Shown: in pieces, positions 12,331 through 24,427 of the stretch
How positions within the stretch are numbered: the first letter of the stretch is position 1
How the letters are laid out: every line of letters begins with the position of its first letter
Origin: Gossypium raimondii
Lineage: Eukaryota; Streptophyta; Magnoliopsida; Malvales; Malvaceae
Length of the DNA: 64,000 nucleotides
Assembly: GCF_025698545.1 (NCBI RefSeq)
Contig: NC_068569.1
Span: 3,782,001-3,846,000 of the forward strand
Direction: 5' to 3'
Program-made: the position numbers and the translations under genes
Notes under the pieces: model-generated
What the model saw: only the letters and a program-made list of their open reading frames with translations
The model's database searches: none
Told to the model about the DNA's origin: nothing

Positions 12331-14335
12331 AGATTATGGTGATAAGTCAAATAATTATAAATGACGTCGGCTCCACGGATCCTTTTATTCCTGCAATGCG
12401 GATAAATGCCCAAGAATGTTTTATAATTAGAAATGCCTGGAGAAACAAACAAAACCTATTGGTTAGTTGTGTAATATAATTATATACGTGTATATGTATA
12501 TATAGAAACATGATTCATGAGGTTGCTTTAATCATTTTCTTCCCCAATAATCTGAGTTTTACTGCTCTCTAATGATTATTACTATCCAATAAAGAAAAAT
12601 GACATCTTAAACCCAATGTTGGTTTGCCAAAAAAACAATCCAACAACAATATTTGTTTTCTGATCACCAAATTGCAGTGCTGAATTTTTTTTTAAACGAG
12701 TGGATGAGACAAATCTCCACCAAAGCAAATGGTTATGAAACAAATGGGGTGCAAGGGGTGTCTTCAGATGCTTATGAATTTGGTTTACAGGCGAGATAGA
12801 TCACAAATATTATATTGATAAAAAAAATAGAGATCGTTCGTGGAAAATCATTAGTGGAATGAAGGAGTTAAAGTTCACATGGTATTCATAGAATGAATTG
12901 AAAGAGTTGAGAGTTTTGAGAGAAAATTTCAGAAAAATAATAAGTGGGGTGTGCATGTTTTTCTAGATTATTTGAAGGCATGTACGTAATTATGCACAAT
13001 TTATGGAATATAAGTGTTTTATATGTATAATATATTTATTAAGTTACGATGAATCCTTTCACACGTTACTTTTAAAGTTAATATTGATATGATTGGACGA
13101 GACCCACATATTGAACATATAAAAAATAAGTATCAATAATCATGTAAAATAAAATGTAGTCTTCAAAATAAGTGAATTTTTTTAATCAAAATAGATTGAC
13201 TTGACGAAATCTTTTAAAACTAAATAAATAAATATCATCTTACATATATTTATATATGTGTGCAATATACATAAATGTACCCTTAGCCCACCAAAACTTT
13301 CTTTCGCAAATTTTAGACGGCGAACCAAAACCAAGGTACCTAACCACGTCCTACAAACCAGATGTTCGTATAGGTTAGATGCAGGATTAAGAAGCCACAA
13401 CCTATAAGGCTAAAACTTGCCACATGCCCATATGACATCTTACTCTCAAAAAAAAGAAAAAACATGACATTCAACTCAAATCCTGTACAAATACCTTTAT
13501 TTGTAAGAAGAAATTATCTCATTTATTGACTATAATTATTAGATTTTACAAGTAAAATTTACGAAGTGGCACAGATATTTGTCCAATGATATCCGCTATA
13601 TAGATGAAAAGTATAAAAAATTATATATTTTTCTTTTAAATGAAAGCTAAATTAAAGAAAAAAACAATTATATGGCTGATTGTTTTTATTGTATTTTAAA
13701 AAAAGTTAAGTGAGTAGGTTTTTTACCCTGTGATTCCCAAAAAAAATGTTGTCATTGAGGATTGTTACCTATACACAGATAAATTCAAGAGCAAGCAAAG
13801 GGTCGTAAACATTGTAGATTGGAGCATTTCATGAAACATAGTTATAACTTACAAGCTAGAGTATCATCCCATGACCCATAGCAGTCTTCTATATTATTGG
13901 GTTTTTGCAAACTTGGGCTTGAATACACAAATAGTATATAATTACAGAAAACTTTGTTTTTTGTGTATTGAATTTGGGTTTATGCTTCATTTTATTATCG
14001 ACAATGATATCAGAACCTATTTTAAATCCAACATCATGACGATTGTTTAATAATATTTTGTCCCCTAACTAATTGGCAATTGAAAACTTCTACCCTTTGT
14101 ATGCATGATTAGTTTAGAAATTTTGTGCATAATTATCAAGCAACGTCGTGATTACAATTCTTGAACTCGATTCCATGATAAGGAGTTTAAATTTTAAAGT
14201 CGACCAAAGCAAGTTAGTATCTTTCACTCTTTTAACATATATTTCCAACTTCATATATAAACATTTATTTATACTCATGGTTTAGAAACAGGGCTGAAAA
14301 AACTCTCTTGAAAGCAGATATCATTGGCGGCAGCC

Positions 14336-14882
14336 ATGGGTTTATGTGAAGAAGAAAAGATGCCTCTATCTCTACGAGTAGAATTATTGCAGTGGGTCAC
14401 ACCTTCGCTTTCATTTACTTCAACTTCTCAGGTAATATTCCAACATTACAGCGTTGAATTGTTTGCAAATTTATTTACCTCATAGTCCCACTTTCTTTGA
14501 TCTCTCCTTGTCCTAACCACGTTGGATTTTGAACCATTTGGTCTTATATTACATAACATACAAATGAAAAGAAAAGAAAAACATTTGCGATTCCGACCAT
14601 AAATAAATAATGTTCTGTTCTGTAACGAGAAACAGCCAAAGCTTCCAGCACTTACAATAATAATAAAAGTAATGAGGGTAAAGGCTTCAAAGTTTTTTTT
14701 TTTTTTTTTTTTAAATAAAGGATAAGGAGTAAGGATTATCTTATGATCCAACTTAACGTTAGTGTTTAATTGAAAATTTAAATACAATAACTTCAAGATA
14801 GAGTACAGTGTCCGCGTGGTGTTTGTTTTTCTACCTTCTCTGCAGGATCCGAAACTTCCAATTCAAGTTTCTTGCTATAGAT
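14336..14882 (+). pseudogene. Possible captured gene fragment (two exon-like pieces)
   Basis: An ATG at 14,336 in good context (gcagccATGGG) opens 32 codons beginning MGLCEEEKMPLSLRVELLQW and ending TSTSQ at 14,431, directly followed by a GTAATA donor. At 14,845 a tctgcag acceptor precedes GATCCGAAACTTCC, which reads DPKLPIQVSCYR and then stops. The supposed intron contains a T tract of about 20. The codon-like piece lies inside the outer insertion, absent from unit A, so it may be host sequence carried by a transposon. I do not recognise the protein and the model may be wrong. Confidence 0.3.
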
Positions 14883-15179
14883 AAGGTGTTTCGTAAGAAA
14901 ACGTAAGTCTTAAAAGAGTTACAAGACAGCCCCAGTTATATGGCCCTTGCTAGATTCATAGTTACTTTCCCATGTACCGACTCTAAAGTGAATGACTTTT
15001 TTTTCTTTGCATAACACCTTTTTTTTTCCCCGAAAAGGATAGGTATCAAAATGATATATTTATTTTAGGGCCAACACTCAGAACCACTTTTTGACCACTC
15101 ATAGTTTAGTTAAAATCAAATTTCGTTCTCTGTCTTTTGACACACTATTTTCTCTGTCTATTGAAATGCTCTTCTGCTG

Positions 15180-16038
15180 TTGTTAGCACGCTTTCGTCTC
15201 TTGTTTTGCTTGTTGTTTATTTTCTTTGATTTAGTCATTATTGTAGTTAAGAACATTGATGATTCTATAGCAGACCTGTCACTCGAGTATGATGAAGATG
15301 AAACCATTCAATTTGGGGCCGAATCTTCAGAGAGTGAAACCTTGTATGCTAATTGTTTTGTAGGAATGTTTCTTACCTCCAGTGTAGTTAATTTCCAAGC
15401 GATGAGATTGACTTTGGCTAATTTTTGGCATCCCATAGAGGGAGTCTCAATCTCGAATCTAGGCAATGAAAGATTCTTATTCAAATTTTATTTTGAAGTT
15501 GACGTGAACAAAGTTGAAAAAAATGGGTCATGGAATTTCAATTCTCATCTATTGGTGCTACATCGGTTAAAGGAAGAGGAAGACCCTTTATCTGTTCAAT
15601 TAAATTGGGTAGACTTTTGGATGCTTATCCATGATCTTCCCCTTGGTTTCATGTCTGAAGCGGTTGCTAGACAGTTGGGTAGTTTTATTGGTGTTTTCCT
15701 TGAATATGATGCATCAACGACTCAATTGGGTTATAAAAGAATAATGATGTTAAATGTGCGAATTGATGTTAGAAAACCATTGAAAAAGAAGAAGAAACTC
15801 ACCCTCTCGAATGGTGAGTCAATTTATGTTCGATTTGAATATGAAAAACTCACTTTATTTTGTTTCCTTTGTGGTAAACTAAGGCATGGTAAAACTTTTT
15901 ACCCGATCAGAGCTCACAATCCGCTACAAGAGTATGTTTTCCGTTGGGATATATCTTTACGTGCTCAGTTAAGGAAAATTTTGGCTTGGAAGAGTAGATG
16001 GTTGGTGGAGGATGACGATTGTGGTACTTCAATTTATG
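15180..16038 (+). pseudogene. LINE ORF1: DUF4283 plus CCHC knuckle
   Basis: An open frame of nearly 290 codons reads through IADLSLEYDEDE, the DUF4283 core FLTSSVVNFQAMRLTLANFW and FWMLIHDLPLGFMSEAVARQ, and then a zinc-knuckle CFLCGKLRHGKTFY in which the last cysteine is replaced by tyrosine. This ORF1 type binds nucleic acid and precedes ORF2 in plant L1 elements. No ATG stands where related ORF1 proteins start (just before IADLSL), so the start codon may be lost. The frame is cut off by the LTR insertion at about 16,039. Confidence 0.75.
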
Positions 16039-16043
16039 GAAAC

Positions 16044-18705
16044 TATAACACCCCTAACCCTTATCCGTCGCCGGAACAGGGTTACAAAACATTACCGGAC
16101 TTTATAGATTAAATATGAACATTTCACAACTTTTATTATACATGTCAAGAATCAGTTATAAAACACTCATGTTGTCCCTTAGATGGACCCTTAAGGCACA
16201 ATATACACTTTAGAAATGAATTGGGACTAAACCGGATACTTAGGGAATTTTTCCTAAAATCTCAAAAAAATTTCTTAAAAGTAGGGGACACACGTCTGTG
16301 TGGCTCACACAGCCAGGAGACACACCCGTGTCTTAAGCCGTGTGGGCATTCGATGTGAGGCACACAACCGTGTCTCAGCCCGTGCCCTTACCCGTGTAAC
16401 TCTCTGACTTGGGTCACACGGCCATCCACATGCCCGTATGCTAGGCCGTGTGCAAGATGCAGGGGTCACACAGCCAAGCCACACACCCGTGTGCTAAGCC
16501 GTGTGTAAAAACTTGAGCATTCTGTTTTAAAATTTTAAGGTGCAGGGGACACACGGCCAGACCATACGCCCATGTGCCAGGCCGTGTGGACGAAAATAGA
16601 CCATTTTCAATACATCAAATAGCCCCAATCAAACAATCAACACAAGCCAAAAATCATGTTTTAAACATAATATATCATCACAAAACTCAATTGTCAAAAC
16701 TTACCAAAATAACTACATTCATTGATTTACCAAAATCTACTACTAAATATATGCATACTAACATATATATATGTCATTCACAACAATACTTCAAATTTAG
16801 CTCTTTTCTAACTCAGCCCTATACATGTCATATAAACCACAAAATGTATAACAAAATCTACCGAAGCAAACTAGATAGTGTGGCTCTATGTGTTGATCCG
16901 ATGCTTTAAACTTCTTAAAAATCTAAAAAGAACATTAAACGACACAATAAGTTTAATGAAGCATAGTAAGTTCGCTGGCTTTAAATATAAATCTTACCGA
17001 ACATACTATAATAATTTATTTAGGTAAATTATTTCACAAACATTTCCTGCCAATCACAACTTCAATTAATGAATTCACTCATTTGAGCTCAATATCAATA
17101 ATAACTTAAATTCTTCCACATTAATTTCATTTGGCACTTACCAATCATTATCAAACCAGAAAACGTCTTACGGATTTGAGTACATCGTAAACAGAAACCC
17201 ATAAGGGTTCATCTAAAGCTCAAAAGAGCTAAACGGAAACCCATTAGGGTTAAACTGAAGCTCAAAAGAGCTGAACTGAAATCCAGAAGCGTTAATTTGA
17301 AACTCATGAGTTTACTGAAGCTCATGAGAGCTAAACGGAAAGCAAATACGAGAGTTCCCAACAAATGTTGAACCTCGGTTTACTTGGGTAATTTTACCGT
17401 CAATTCCTCTTTTGCACTAAACGACTATACTCAATCCTGCGTTCCATTCACTTCGAACACTTGATGCAATTTCATAAATTTAATAATAATTTTATTTTCA
17501 ACAAATGTTACGAATAAATACAAAAAACCATTCATCAATTAACATATCACATTAAATTTTAACCATTAGAACTTACCTGGGTTAAATTGTGGAAATTGTA
17601 ATGGTTCAGAGATTATTTGGCTATTTTCCCCTTTTTCGCGTTGGTATAAGGGCTCTTGATCTAAAATATAAAATTATCCATTCATTAGCACATGCTTCAA
17701 TTCTAATTCACTTCACAATTTATACCACTCAATTTTTGAAATTATACAATTACCTCAACTTTTACAGTTTTTGTAATTTAGTCCATCGCCAATTAACTCA
17801 TCAAATAAGCTAATTTTTCTCAAGTAACACTTTATCTAAATATTTTAAACTATTACACAGCCTTTGATAAACATAATTTAATACTAAAACCTAAAATTTA
17901 ATTTTTTACAATTTGGTCCTAAAATCAATTTCCCTTGAAAGCACTTGATAAAATCATCATATAACAAAATTAAAACTTCAAATCCATGTTAATTCATCAT
18001 AAAAATGCAGCACTCATCAATGGTAGCTTTCAAGATTACTCATAAAATCAAAAACTAATGAATTAGATAGTTAGACCTAATTACAGAAGTCTTAAAAACA
18101 CAAAAATTTTAAGAAAAGAGCAAGAATTGAGCTCACATGTAGCAAAATATGAAAACCAGCTTCTTAAGGGTTCTTCAATGGTGTTTTTGGCTGATAAATT
18201 GAAGAAGAATAACTTAGAAAAGTTTAGAATTCAATTTATTTAAGTTTATTTCACAAAATTTACAATTTTGCCCTTTAATCACATGATTTTTGTTTTCTTT
18301 TCTGCTTATGCCGCCTCAGGCCTTTGTTTTAGGCATAATTGCTCCTTAAGTCCTTCTTTGTTCATTAATTAAGTCATTTAATCAATATTTCTTTAATTAG
18401 CAAGTTTTGCACCTTTTTCTAATTTAATATTTTTTAATTAATTAACTATCGAAACGTTAAAATTTTCTAACGAAATATTTATAAAAATATTTACAGCTCA
18501 GTTTATAAAATCGAGATCTCGATACCTCGTTTTCAAAACTAGTTAATCTAACAAATATTTCTAAAGCATAAATCATTAATTCATAAGCCTTCTTAAATTC
18601 AGAATCGAATAAAAAACACTATATAATAAAATTTATGAACTAATTTATCGGATTTAGTGTTCTCAAACTACTATTTTCGAAACCACTGAAAATTGGACTG
18701 TTACA
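16044..18705 (+). mobile_element. Solo LTR of a Ty3/gypsy element, probably Tekay/Del type
   Basis: The fossil is 2,662 bases long, starts with the taacacccctaaccc phrase typical of long chromovirus LTRs and ends ctgttaca. It is flanked by GAAAC (16,039-16,043) and AAAAC (18,706-18,710), a five-base duplication with one mismatch. No internal coding region is attached, so this is a solo LTR left by recombination. It contains a cluster of CACACGG/CCGTGTG motifs (16,290-16,600) and about three 42-base repeats near 17,190-17,345. It sits inside the LINE and is therefore younger than it. The same family lies inverted at 28,518-31,163. Confidence 0.8.
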
Positions 18706-19199
18706 AAAACTCTATAAAAATACGGAAAGGAGAAATTTTGAGGTTTCATAATCTGTTTGCATAAATCAATAAGCAAATTCAGAATTTATTTCCAATTATT
18801 CCCTCTCAACAAAAGGAATGGTGAATTTCTAGTTGACTTCAAGCCCAATAAATATGGGTGAAATGGGTCAAGCTTACAACGAAGCTAGGAACATCTTTGA
18901 TGCGAATATGGCAATTTATGAGGAGGAGAATAACCCAATAAAATAAAGTGATGGGCTAAAAAGACCTTTTTTTAAGTCTACTTCTGGAGTTTCTAATAAG
19001 GAAGATTTGAATGAAGTTTCGGGTACTCTATTACAGGTACCAAATTCTAGTAGATCGCCAGGCCCTGCTAAGTGGGCTAGTCGGATACAATGAAGCTGTT
19101 GAGTTGGAACATTCAGGTAAAGGGGAGGTCTTGGACAGTTTGTTGTCTCCAGCATATGCTGAGAGGTATAAATCTCTCTATAGTGTTCCTAATTGAGAT

Positions 19200-22100
19200 G
19201 AAACTATAGGGTTTTAATATGGAAGGAACAAGACGCAAATGTGGATTTCTTAATGGGATGGATGTTGATTCATATGGTAGAAGTGAGGGTTTATCAATGG
19301 GTTGGAGTAGCGATTATAAGGTTTGTCTTCGGTCTTTTTCGAGAAGGGACATTGGCATTATGATTGATAAGGATACTGATGGTAAAACTTGGTGATGTAC
19401 GGGGTTTTATGAAGTGCCCGAGGAGAATCTGAGGAGGCATCGTAAAATTTATTGCATTCTTTAGATGACTGCCCACATATCCCTAAGTTTGTAATAGGGA
19501 ATTTTAATGAAATAGCTTATTCATCTGAAAAGAAAGGTGGATTACTTCAGAGGGAGAGACAAATGAGAAGATTTTGGAAAGCTCTTTATGATTGCTCTCT
19601 TACAGATTTGGGCTATAGAGGACAATGGTTTACCTGGGAAAAAGGTCGTACTCGAGCAAACAATATTAGGAAACATTTGGATCAAAGGGTAGCTAATGCA
19701 GTTTGATGGGATTTATTTCAAAATTACAAAATGCATCATCTCACGCATTCTTTTTTATTGCAATCAGATTTTGAAAATAATCATGCAAAATGGTGTCACT
19801 TCAAGTTCGAGGTTGCGTGGCTTTTGGAAGAAACGTGTGAGTCAAATGTTCTAAAATTATAGACTGAAAATTTGGTGATGTCCTTAATAGATTGAAGGTG
19901 TTTGGTGTGGGCCTTAAAGCGTGGTTCAAAAGGATTAAAAAGATAGGGGTTTGTCGAAAAAAGATCTTAAGAAGCAATTCATTAAGTTGAACAAATCATA
20001 CCTAACTGATGAGGTGTTGGGTGATATTGTTGGGATAAAACTAGCCCTTAATATGGAGGCCGGTAGGGAGGAACTCTATTGGGAACAAAGAGCCAGAGCT
20101 AATTGGATGAAAAATGGTGACCGAAACACAAAAATTGCAACAAAAAGAAGACGAAGGAATATGATGGATAAACTACTAGATTTTGATGAAAATTATTATA
20201 AGAGCAATGAGGAGCAGTTGTCACTTGCCACTGACTACTTTGCCTCTCTATTCACTTCAACTAGAATCGAAAATCCAGGTTCTATATTAGAAGGGGTTGA
20301 GCCGTGCATTACTCGAGCAATGAACGAGGAACTTGCAAAGGATTATTCTTATGAGGATATTTGTATGGCGTTAAAATCATGAATACATTAAAGGCTTCTG
20401 GTGAGGATGACTTGGGTGCAATTTTTTTTTATCAATGGTTTTGGCATATTATGGGTAAAGAGGTAGCAAATTATTGTATTGAGATTTTAAATGGAGGCAC
20501 AATATCGCTGAAATCAACCAGACACAAATTGTTTTAATCCCTAAGGTTAGCTGTCCATGACTTATGGCTCTATTTAAACCGATTAGCCGTTATAATATCC
20601 TTTACAAATTTATTGCAAAAATGCTAGTGAATAGGTTTTTAAAAGTCTTTCACTATTGTATAGATGAGGTACAACGTGCATTTGTACCAGGGAGGCTTAT
20701 CACTGATAATATTTTAGTTGTATATGAAGTTTTACACTCCATGAAAAAGAAAAAGAAAAAGATAAGAGATGAAGGGTCTTTTGCTTTGAAGCTTAACATG
20801 AGTAAAGCGTATAATAGACTAAAGTGTGCGCTCATTAATGTCATGCTTAGAAGAATGGGTTTCTCGAAGTTGTGGGTTTAGAAAATTATGAGATGTATTG
20901 AAATGATTTCTTATTCTGTGGTTAATTTGTTTCTTCCTTATCGGGGGCTTAAACAAGGGGGCCCACTTAATCCTTATTTATTTCTTATTTGGGGAAGGTC
21001 TGTCATCTTTTCTTAGAATGGCTGCTGCAAGTGGGGATCTCAAGGGTGCTTGCATTAAGAGACACGCTCCAGTTATCACCCACTTGTTATCTTTGCAAAT
21101 GACAGTCTTATCTTTGGAAAGGCCACAGCAGAAGGGGATATGGTGCTTAAGGAAAGACTGGAGATTTATGCCAATAGTTTGGGTCAATTAATAATTTTTT
21201 ATAAGTCTGGTATGTTTTTAGTTCCAATGTTGAGTAGAATAGAAAAAAAGAGGTTTATCGAATTTTAGGGGTTAATCCAAACATTAATCCAGAAAAGTAT
21301 ATTGGTCTCCTTTAAATCGTGGGGCAAAATAAAAAAAGGGCTTGTAGGGAGATAAAAGAAAATCTAATTAAAAGAGTGTTTAGTTAGAGTTCGAGAATGC
21401 TTTCGGTGGGTATAAGAGAGGCCCTTATCAAAATAGTATTTCAGGCAGTTCCCATGTATACTATGTCTTATTTCTTGATGCCCAATTCCTTTTGTAAGGA
21501 ACTTGAAACTGTTATTGCTAGATTTTGGTGACAGAAGAAAGTTGGGAGGAATGGTTTACATTGGAGTTCTTGGAAACCATTGTGTATTCCAAAAGAGGAT
21601 AGAGGTATGGGTTTACGTAATCTTTCTAAATTTAATATTTCTATATTAGCAAAACAATGTTAGAGATTGATGGAAAATCCAGGCTCGTTAACAAGATTAA
21701 TTCGAGCAAAATATTATCATGGTTTAAATTTTCTAGAAGCCCCATTGGGCTCATACCCGTCCCTAATTTGGAAAAGTATATGGTGTTCCAAAGCTTTGTT
21801 AAAATCTGGTATTGGATGAAGGATTGGATCTGGGCTATCTATCTTGATATGGCAAGACTATTGGTTACCGGGGAAGAATAGAGCACTAATTACTACAAAC
21901 AAGGTAGCAAGATTGGAATGTGTAAGTGATTTGATTCTCCCAAACCCAAATAGAAGAGATCGACAATTAATCTACTCAACTTTCACGGAGGAAGAAGGAA
22001 ATTTGATTGTAAGTATCCCTATACCTATCACTAATCAATCTGATAAAGTAATATGGTTTAGAGAAAAATCAGGTTTTTATTCAGTAAAAAGCAGTCACAA

Positions 22101-23085
22101 AGCCTTCATCGAGCCTTCTCATTTGAGTACTATTGAGCAATATAATTTTAAGCAAATTTGGAGTTTAACGTGCCTATCAAAAATTCACATTTTAATGTGA
22201 AAATTTGCAAATATATATATTCCTACTTTCCAGAATTTGCATTATAGAAGAATTTTGTCAGAGAATAGTTACCCGCGCTGTCAGGATTGTAGTAAATCAC
22301 ATGTTCATGTTGCACGAGACTGTGCATTCACTATGCATGTTTGATCAAAATTAAATTATCAGTGGCCAAGTTCAATGCGTCTATGAGTTTTAACAACTGG
22401 TTAAACTCCAGTAACAGTAAAGGGGAAATAGCCATTACAATTTGGGCAATCTGATTTTCCCGCAACAAACTGATACATGAAAGAAAAGTACAAAGTGTGG
22501 AGGAAGTTGTTACCTTTATCAGGGGTTATGGCAGGGAGTACAAGAGGCTTTTTGGAATATTACAACACCCCTGACCCAGATAGTTGATAAAATGGGAGCC
22601 CCCTCCTACGAATTGGGTCAAAGTGAATGTTGACGTCGGTTTCTCTGAGGCAAAACAACATGCAACATTGGGTTTCTTAATTAGAAATGATGGTCTTAAA
22701 ATAAGGTCGGGAATCAGAACTCATAACCTAGTTAGATCAGTGGTGTTGGCTAAAGCGATGGTTGTTCTTCACGGGCTCTAGTTTGCGTTGGAGATCGGTT
22801 TCATGAAAATTATTTTGGAAAGTGACTCTAAAACAATTATTAAAAACCTCCAAGCAACAAAGGAAGACTATTCAGAGATACGACCGATTACTTGGGATGT
22901 GAAGGCTCTTACAATGAAATTTTCTTCATGTCATTTTGAGTTCGTTGCGGGAGAAAGTAACGCAGTGGCGCATGCGATGGCGGTCGAAGGGATGAGAAGA
23001 TCAGAAGACTCGTTCTGGGTTGAAGATGCCCTATTAAAAGCGATGGAAATGGCAGATTTGGATCGTCTTTTCATCTGGCCACCAT
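19200..23085 (+). pseudogene. LINE ORF2: endonuclease, reverse transcriptase, RNase H relic
   Basis: Pieces in broken frames follow the ORF2 order. Endonuclease: VIGNFNEIAYSSEKKGG near 19,490-19,540, where the usual catalytic GDFN reads GNFN, and LTDLGYRGQWFTWEKGR. Reverse transcriptase: FKPISRYNILYKFIAKMLVN near 20,570, FVPGRLITDNILVVYE, GLKQGGPLNPYLF near 20,944, and FANDSLIF at 21,092-21,115, where the FADD box has lost one aspartate. Then a zf-RVT-like stretch near 22,150 and RNase H from WVKVNVDVGF (22,615) to about 23,085, including ESDSKTIIKNLQ and FVAGESNAVAHAMA. The changed catalytic residues and many stops exclude activity. Confidence 0.8.
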
Positions 23086-24206
23086 AATTTCCCTCCTCTA
23101 CTGCTCGCTGCTCTGGGTTGAGAACTTCTGATATTCTAAAGGTATATCTCAACTCCCTTCCATTGTTTGCTAGTTCTGATTACCAGATCTCGCAAGGTTT
23201 TGGCTGTTTGGGTTTTCTGGTCACTGAAGGGTTTGGAAGAAGCTCTAGAGTTGCATCATGTTTTATTTTCTTTATTTTATCAGTTTGAACTTCATTTTCT
23301 ATCTGCTTTTGTTTTGGACTTCCAAGCCCATTTTAATCAAAATGAACCGTTTATTCAAAAAAAAAAAAAACTAACTTTTTGACAAAAAAAAAATACTTCT
23401 AAGCAAAAGCTAAAAATTTTTGGTTGTGCTTTTGATAAAAAAATGATTTTGCAAAATATTTGTTTGTTTCAAAAACACTTTTGAAAAGCTCAAAAGTATA
23501 TTGTTTAGTAATACTTTCATCTCAAAAATACTTTTGAAAAGCAATACTAATCAGACTCAAAAGTGATTACAATTTCTTTGTGTCCTTAGACACCTATAGA
23601 CACTCAATTTGATTGTTGGAACTGAAAAAAAAGTGTTACTTTCATGTATTTTCCAATTATTATATATAAGGAGAAGGTAGTGACACACTTTTTTTCTCAA
23701 TTTAAAAAAAATTAAGTGAGTAGTTTATGGGAGAGTGAGTAGTTTATCTGACTTTTTAAAGGTTGGAATTAATGAATATAAAAGTAAAAGATTGGTAAAT
23801 ATTGATTAATTACTGTTTTGTTTTACATTTTCTTGATTTATATTAACTTTTAAAGAGATTTTAGTAACGTCAGTTAAGACTATAAACTTAATCAGAAATA
23901 GTAAAAACTTTATGGCAGAAAAAGTAAAAATAACTAAAAAGAAAAAGGGAACAAAAATATGATAACCTCTTAATCCACTAATGAAATAAAAATTTCACTA
24001 TAAATAATCTACTTCTAAATATATATACTTCCCTTTTCCGGGCCAGTGTTTCAAACTAGAAACTTCTTTGGGTCATCTTCATATTAGATTGAAGCCCAAT
24101 TTTAGGTTTATGTACCAAAACCAAAAATTAGTTATGTTTGGTAAATGAATTTGAATACATGCACCACCACTCTCAATGCTCACCCACCTAAGCCCATGAC
24201 ATAAAC

Positions 24207-24320
24207 TGCATTTAAGTGAACCAGTGGCAGTTGGAGCCATTATGTTGGTTGAAAAATATTGTTGGCAGTGTTATTCAGCAGTACTTGTTCTAAGGCTCCT
24301 ACTACATTTCTCATTATAAA
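24207..24320 (+). promoter_or_regulatory. RDL copy B promoter: L1 box, MYB site, TATA box
   Basis: TGCATTTA at 24,207-24,214, CAGTTG at 24,228-24,233 and TATAAA at 24,315-24,320 repeat the copy A arrangement with the same spacing, 108 bases from TATA to ATG. Homology to copy A stops about 300 bases upstream of the ATG, because about 950 bases are absent there. The fibre and trichome elements are thus shared, while distal control may differ. Confidence 0.75.
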
Positions 24321-24427
24321 TGTGGAGAAATCTTGTTCTACTTTCCATTCCATGCAACACTAACTTTTAGATTCCCTTTCCATTGCACTGCTCTTTCTTT
24401 CTATAGAATTAGTCACTCCTGTTCTAG

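Larger units (their letters stand above)
6781..12400 (+). repeat. Tandem duplication unit A (5.6 kb, carries RDL copy A)
   Basis: The sequence starting ataaatgcccaagaatg at 6,781 reappears at 12,401, directly after the unit ends in cctgcaatgcgg. Homology between the units runs through the upstream spacer, the RDL gene and about 700 bases of 3' flank. Unit A is uninterrupted but has about 950 bases (roughly 8,700-9,655) that unit B lacks. Coding parts of the two copies differ at few positions, which points to a recent duplication, probably by unequal exchange or replication slippage. Confidence 0.85.
15096..23370 (+). mobile_element. Decayed L1-type LINE with RNase H, split by a solo LTR
   Basis: The element carries an ORF1-like DUF4283/zinc-knuckle frame, then endonuclease, reverse transcriptase, zf-RVT-like and RNase H regions in the order of plant L1 elements, and ends in an A tract (about 23,357-23,370). 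ACTTTTTGAC occurs just before it (15,086-15,095) and just after the A tract (23,374-23,383), a plausible 10-base target-site duplication. Minus the inserted LTR it is about 5.6 kb, a usual full length. Many stops and frame changes in ORF2 show that it is dead. Confidence 0.82.
13718..23723. mobile_element. Composite insertion in unit B with direct repeats at both ends
   Basis: Unit A has one copy of TTAAGTGAGTAG at the matching site, while unit B has it at 13,706-13,717 and again at 23,712-23,723; with the A-rich stretch before it the match extends to about 25 bases. This fits a target-site duplication around inserted DNA, though deletion between direct repeats in unit A could give the same picture. 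Without the LINE inside it, the outer DNA is about 1.7 kb (13,718-15,095 plus about 23,384-23,698). Its right part has the phrase acttttgaaaagctcaaaag, common in plant hAT-type short elements, but I see no clear terminal inverted repeats, so its class is open. Confidence 0.55.

Noticed and set aside
16574-17813. Open frames inside the first solo LTR
   Set aside because: They are chance frames in noncoding LTR sequence, with no retroelement or host domain.
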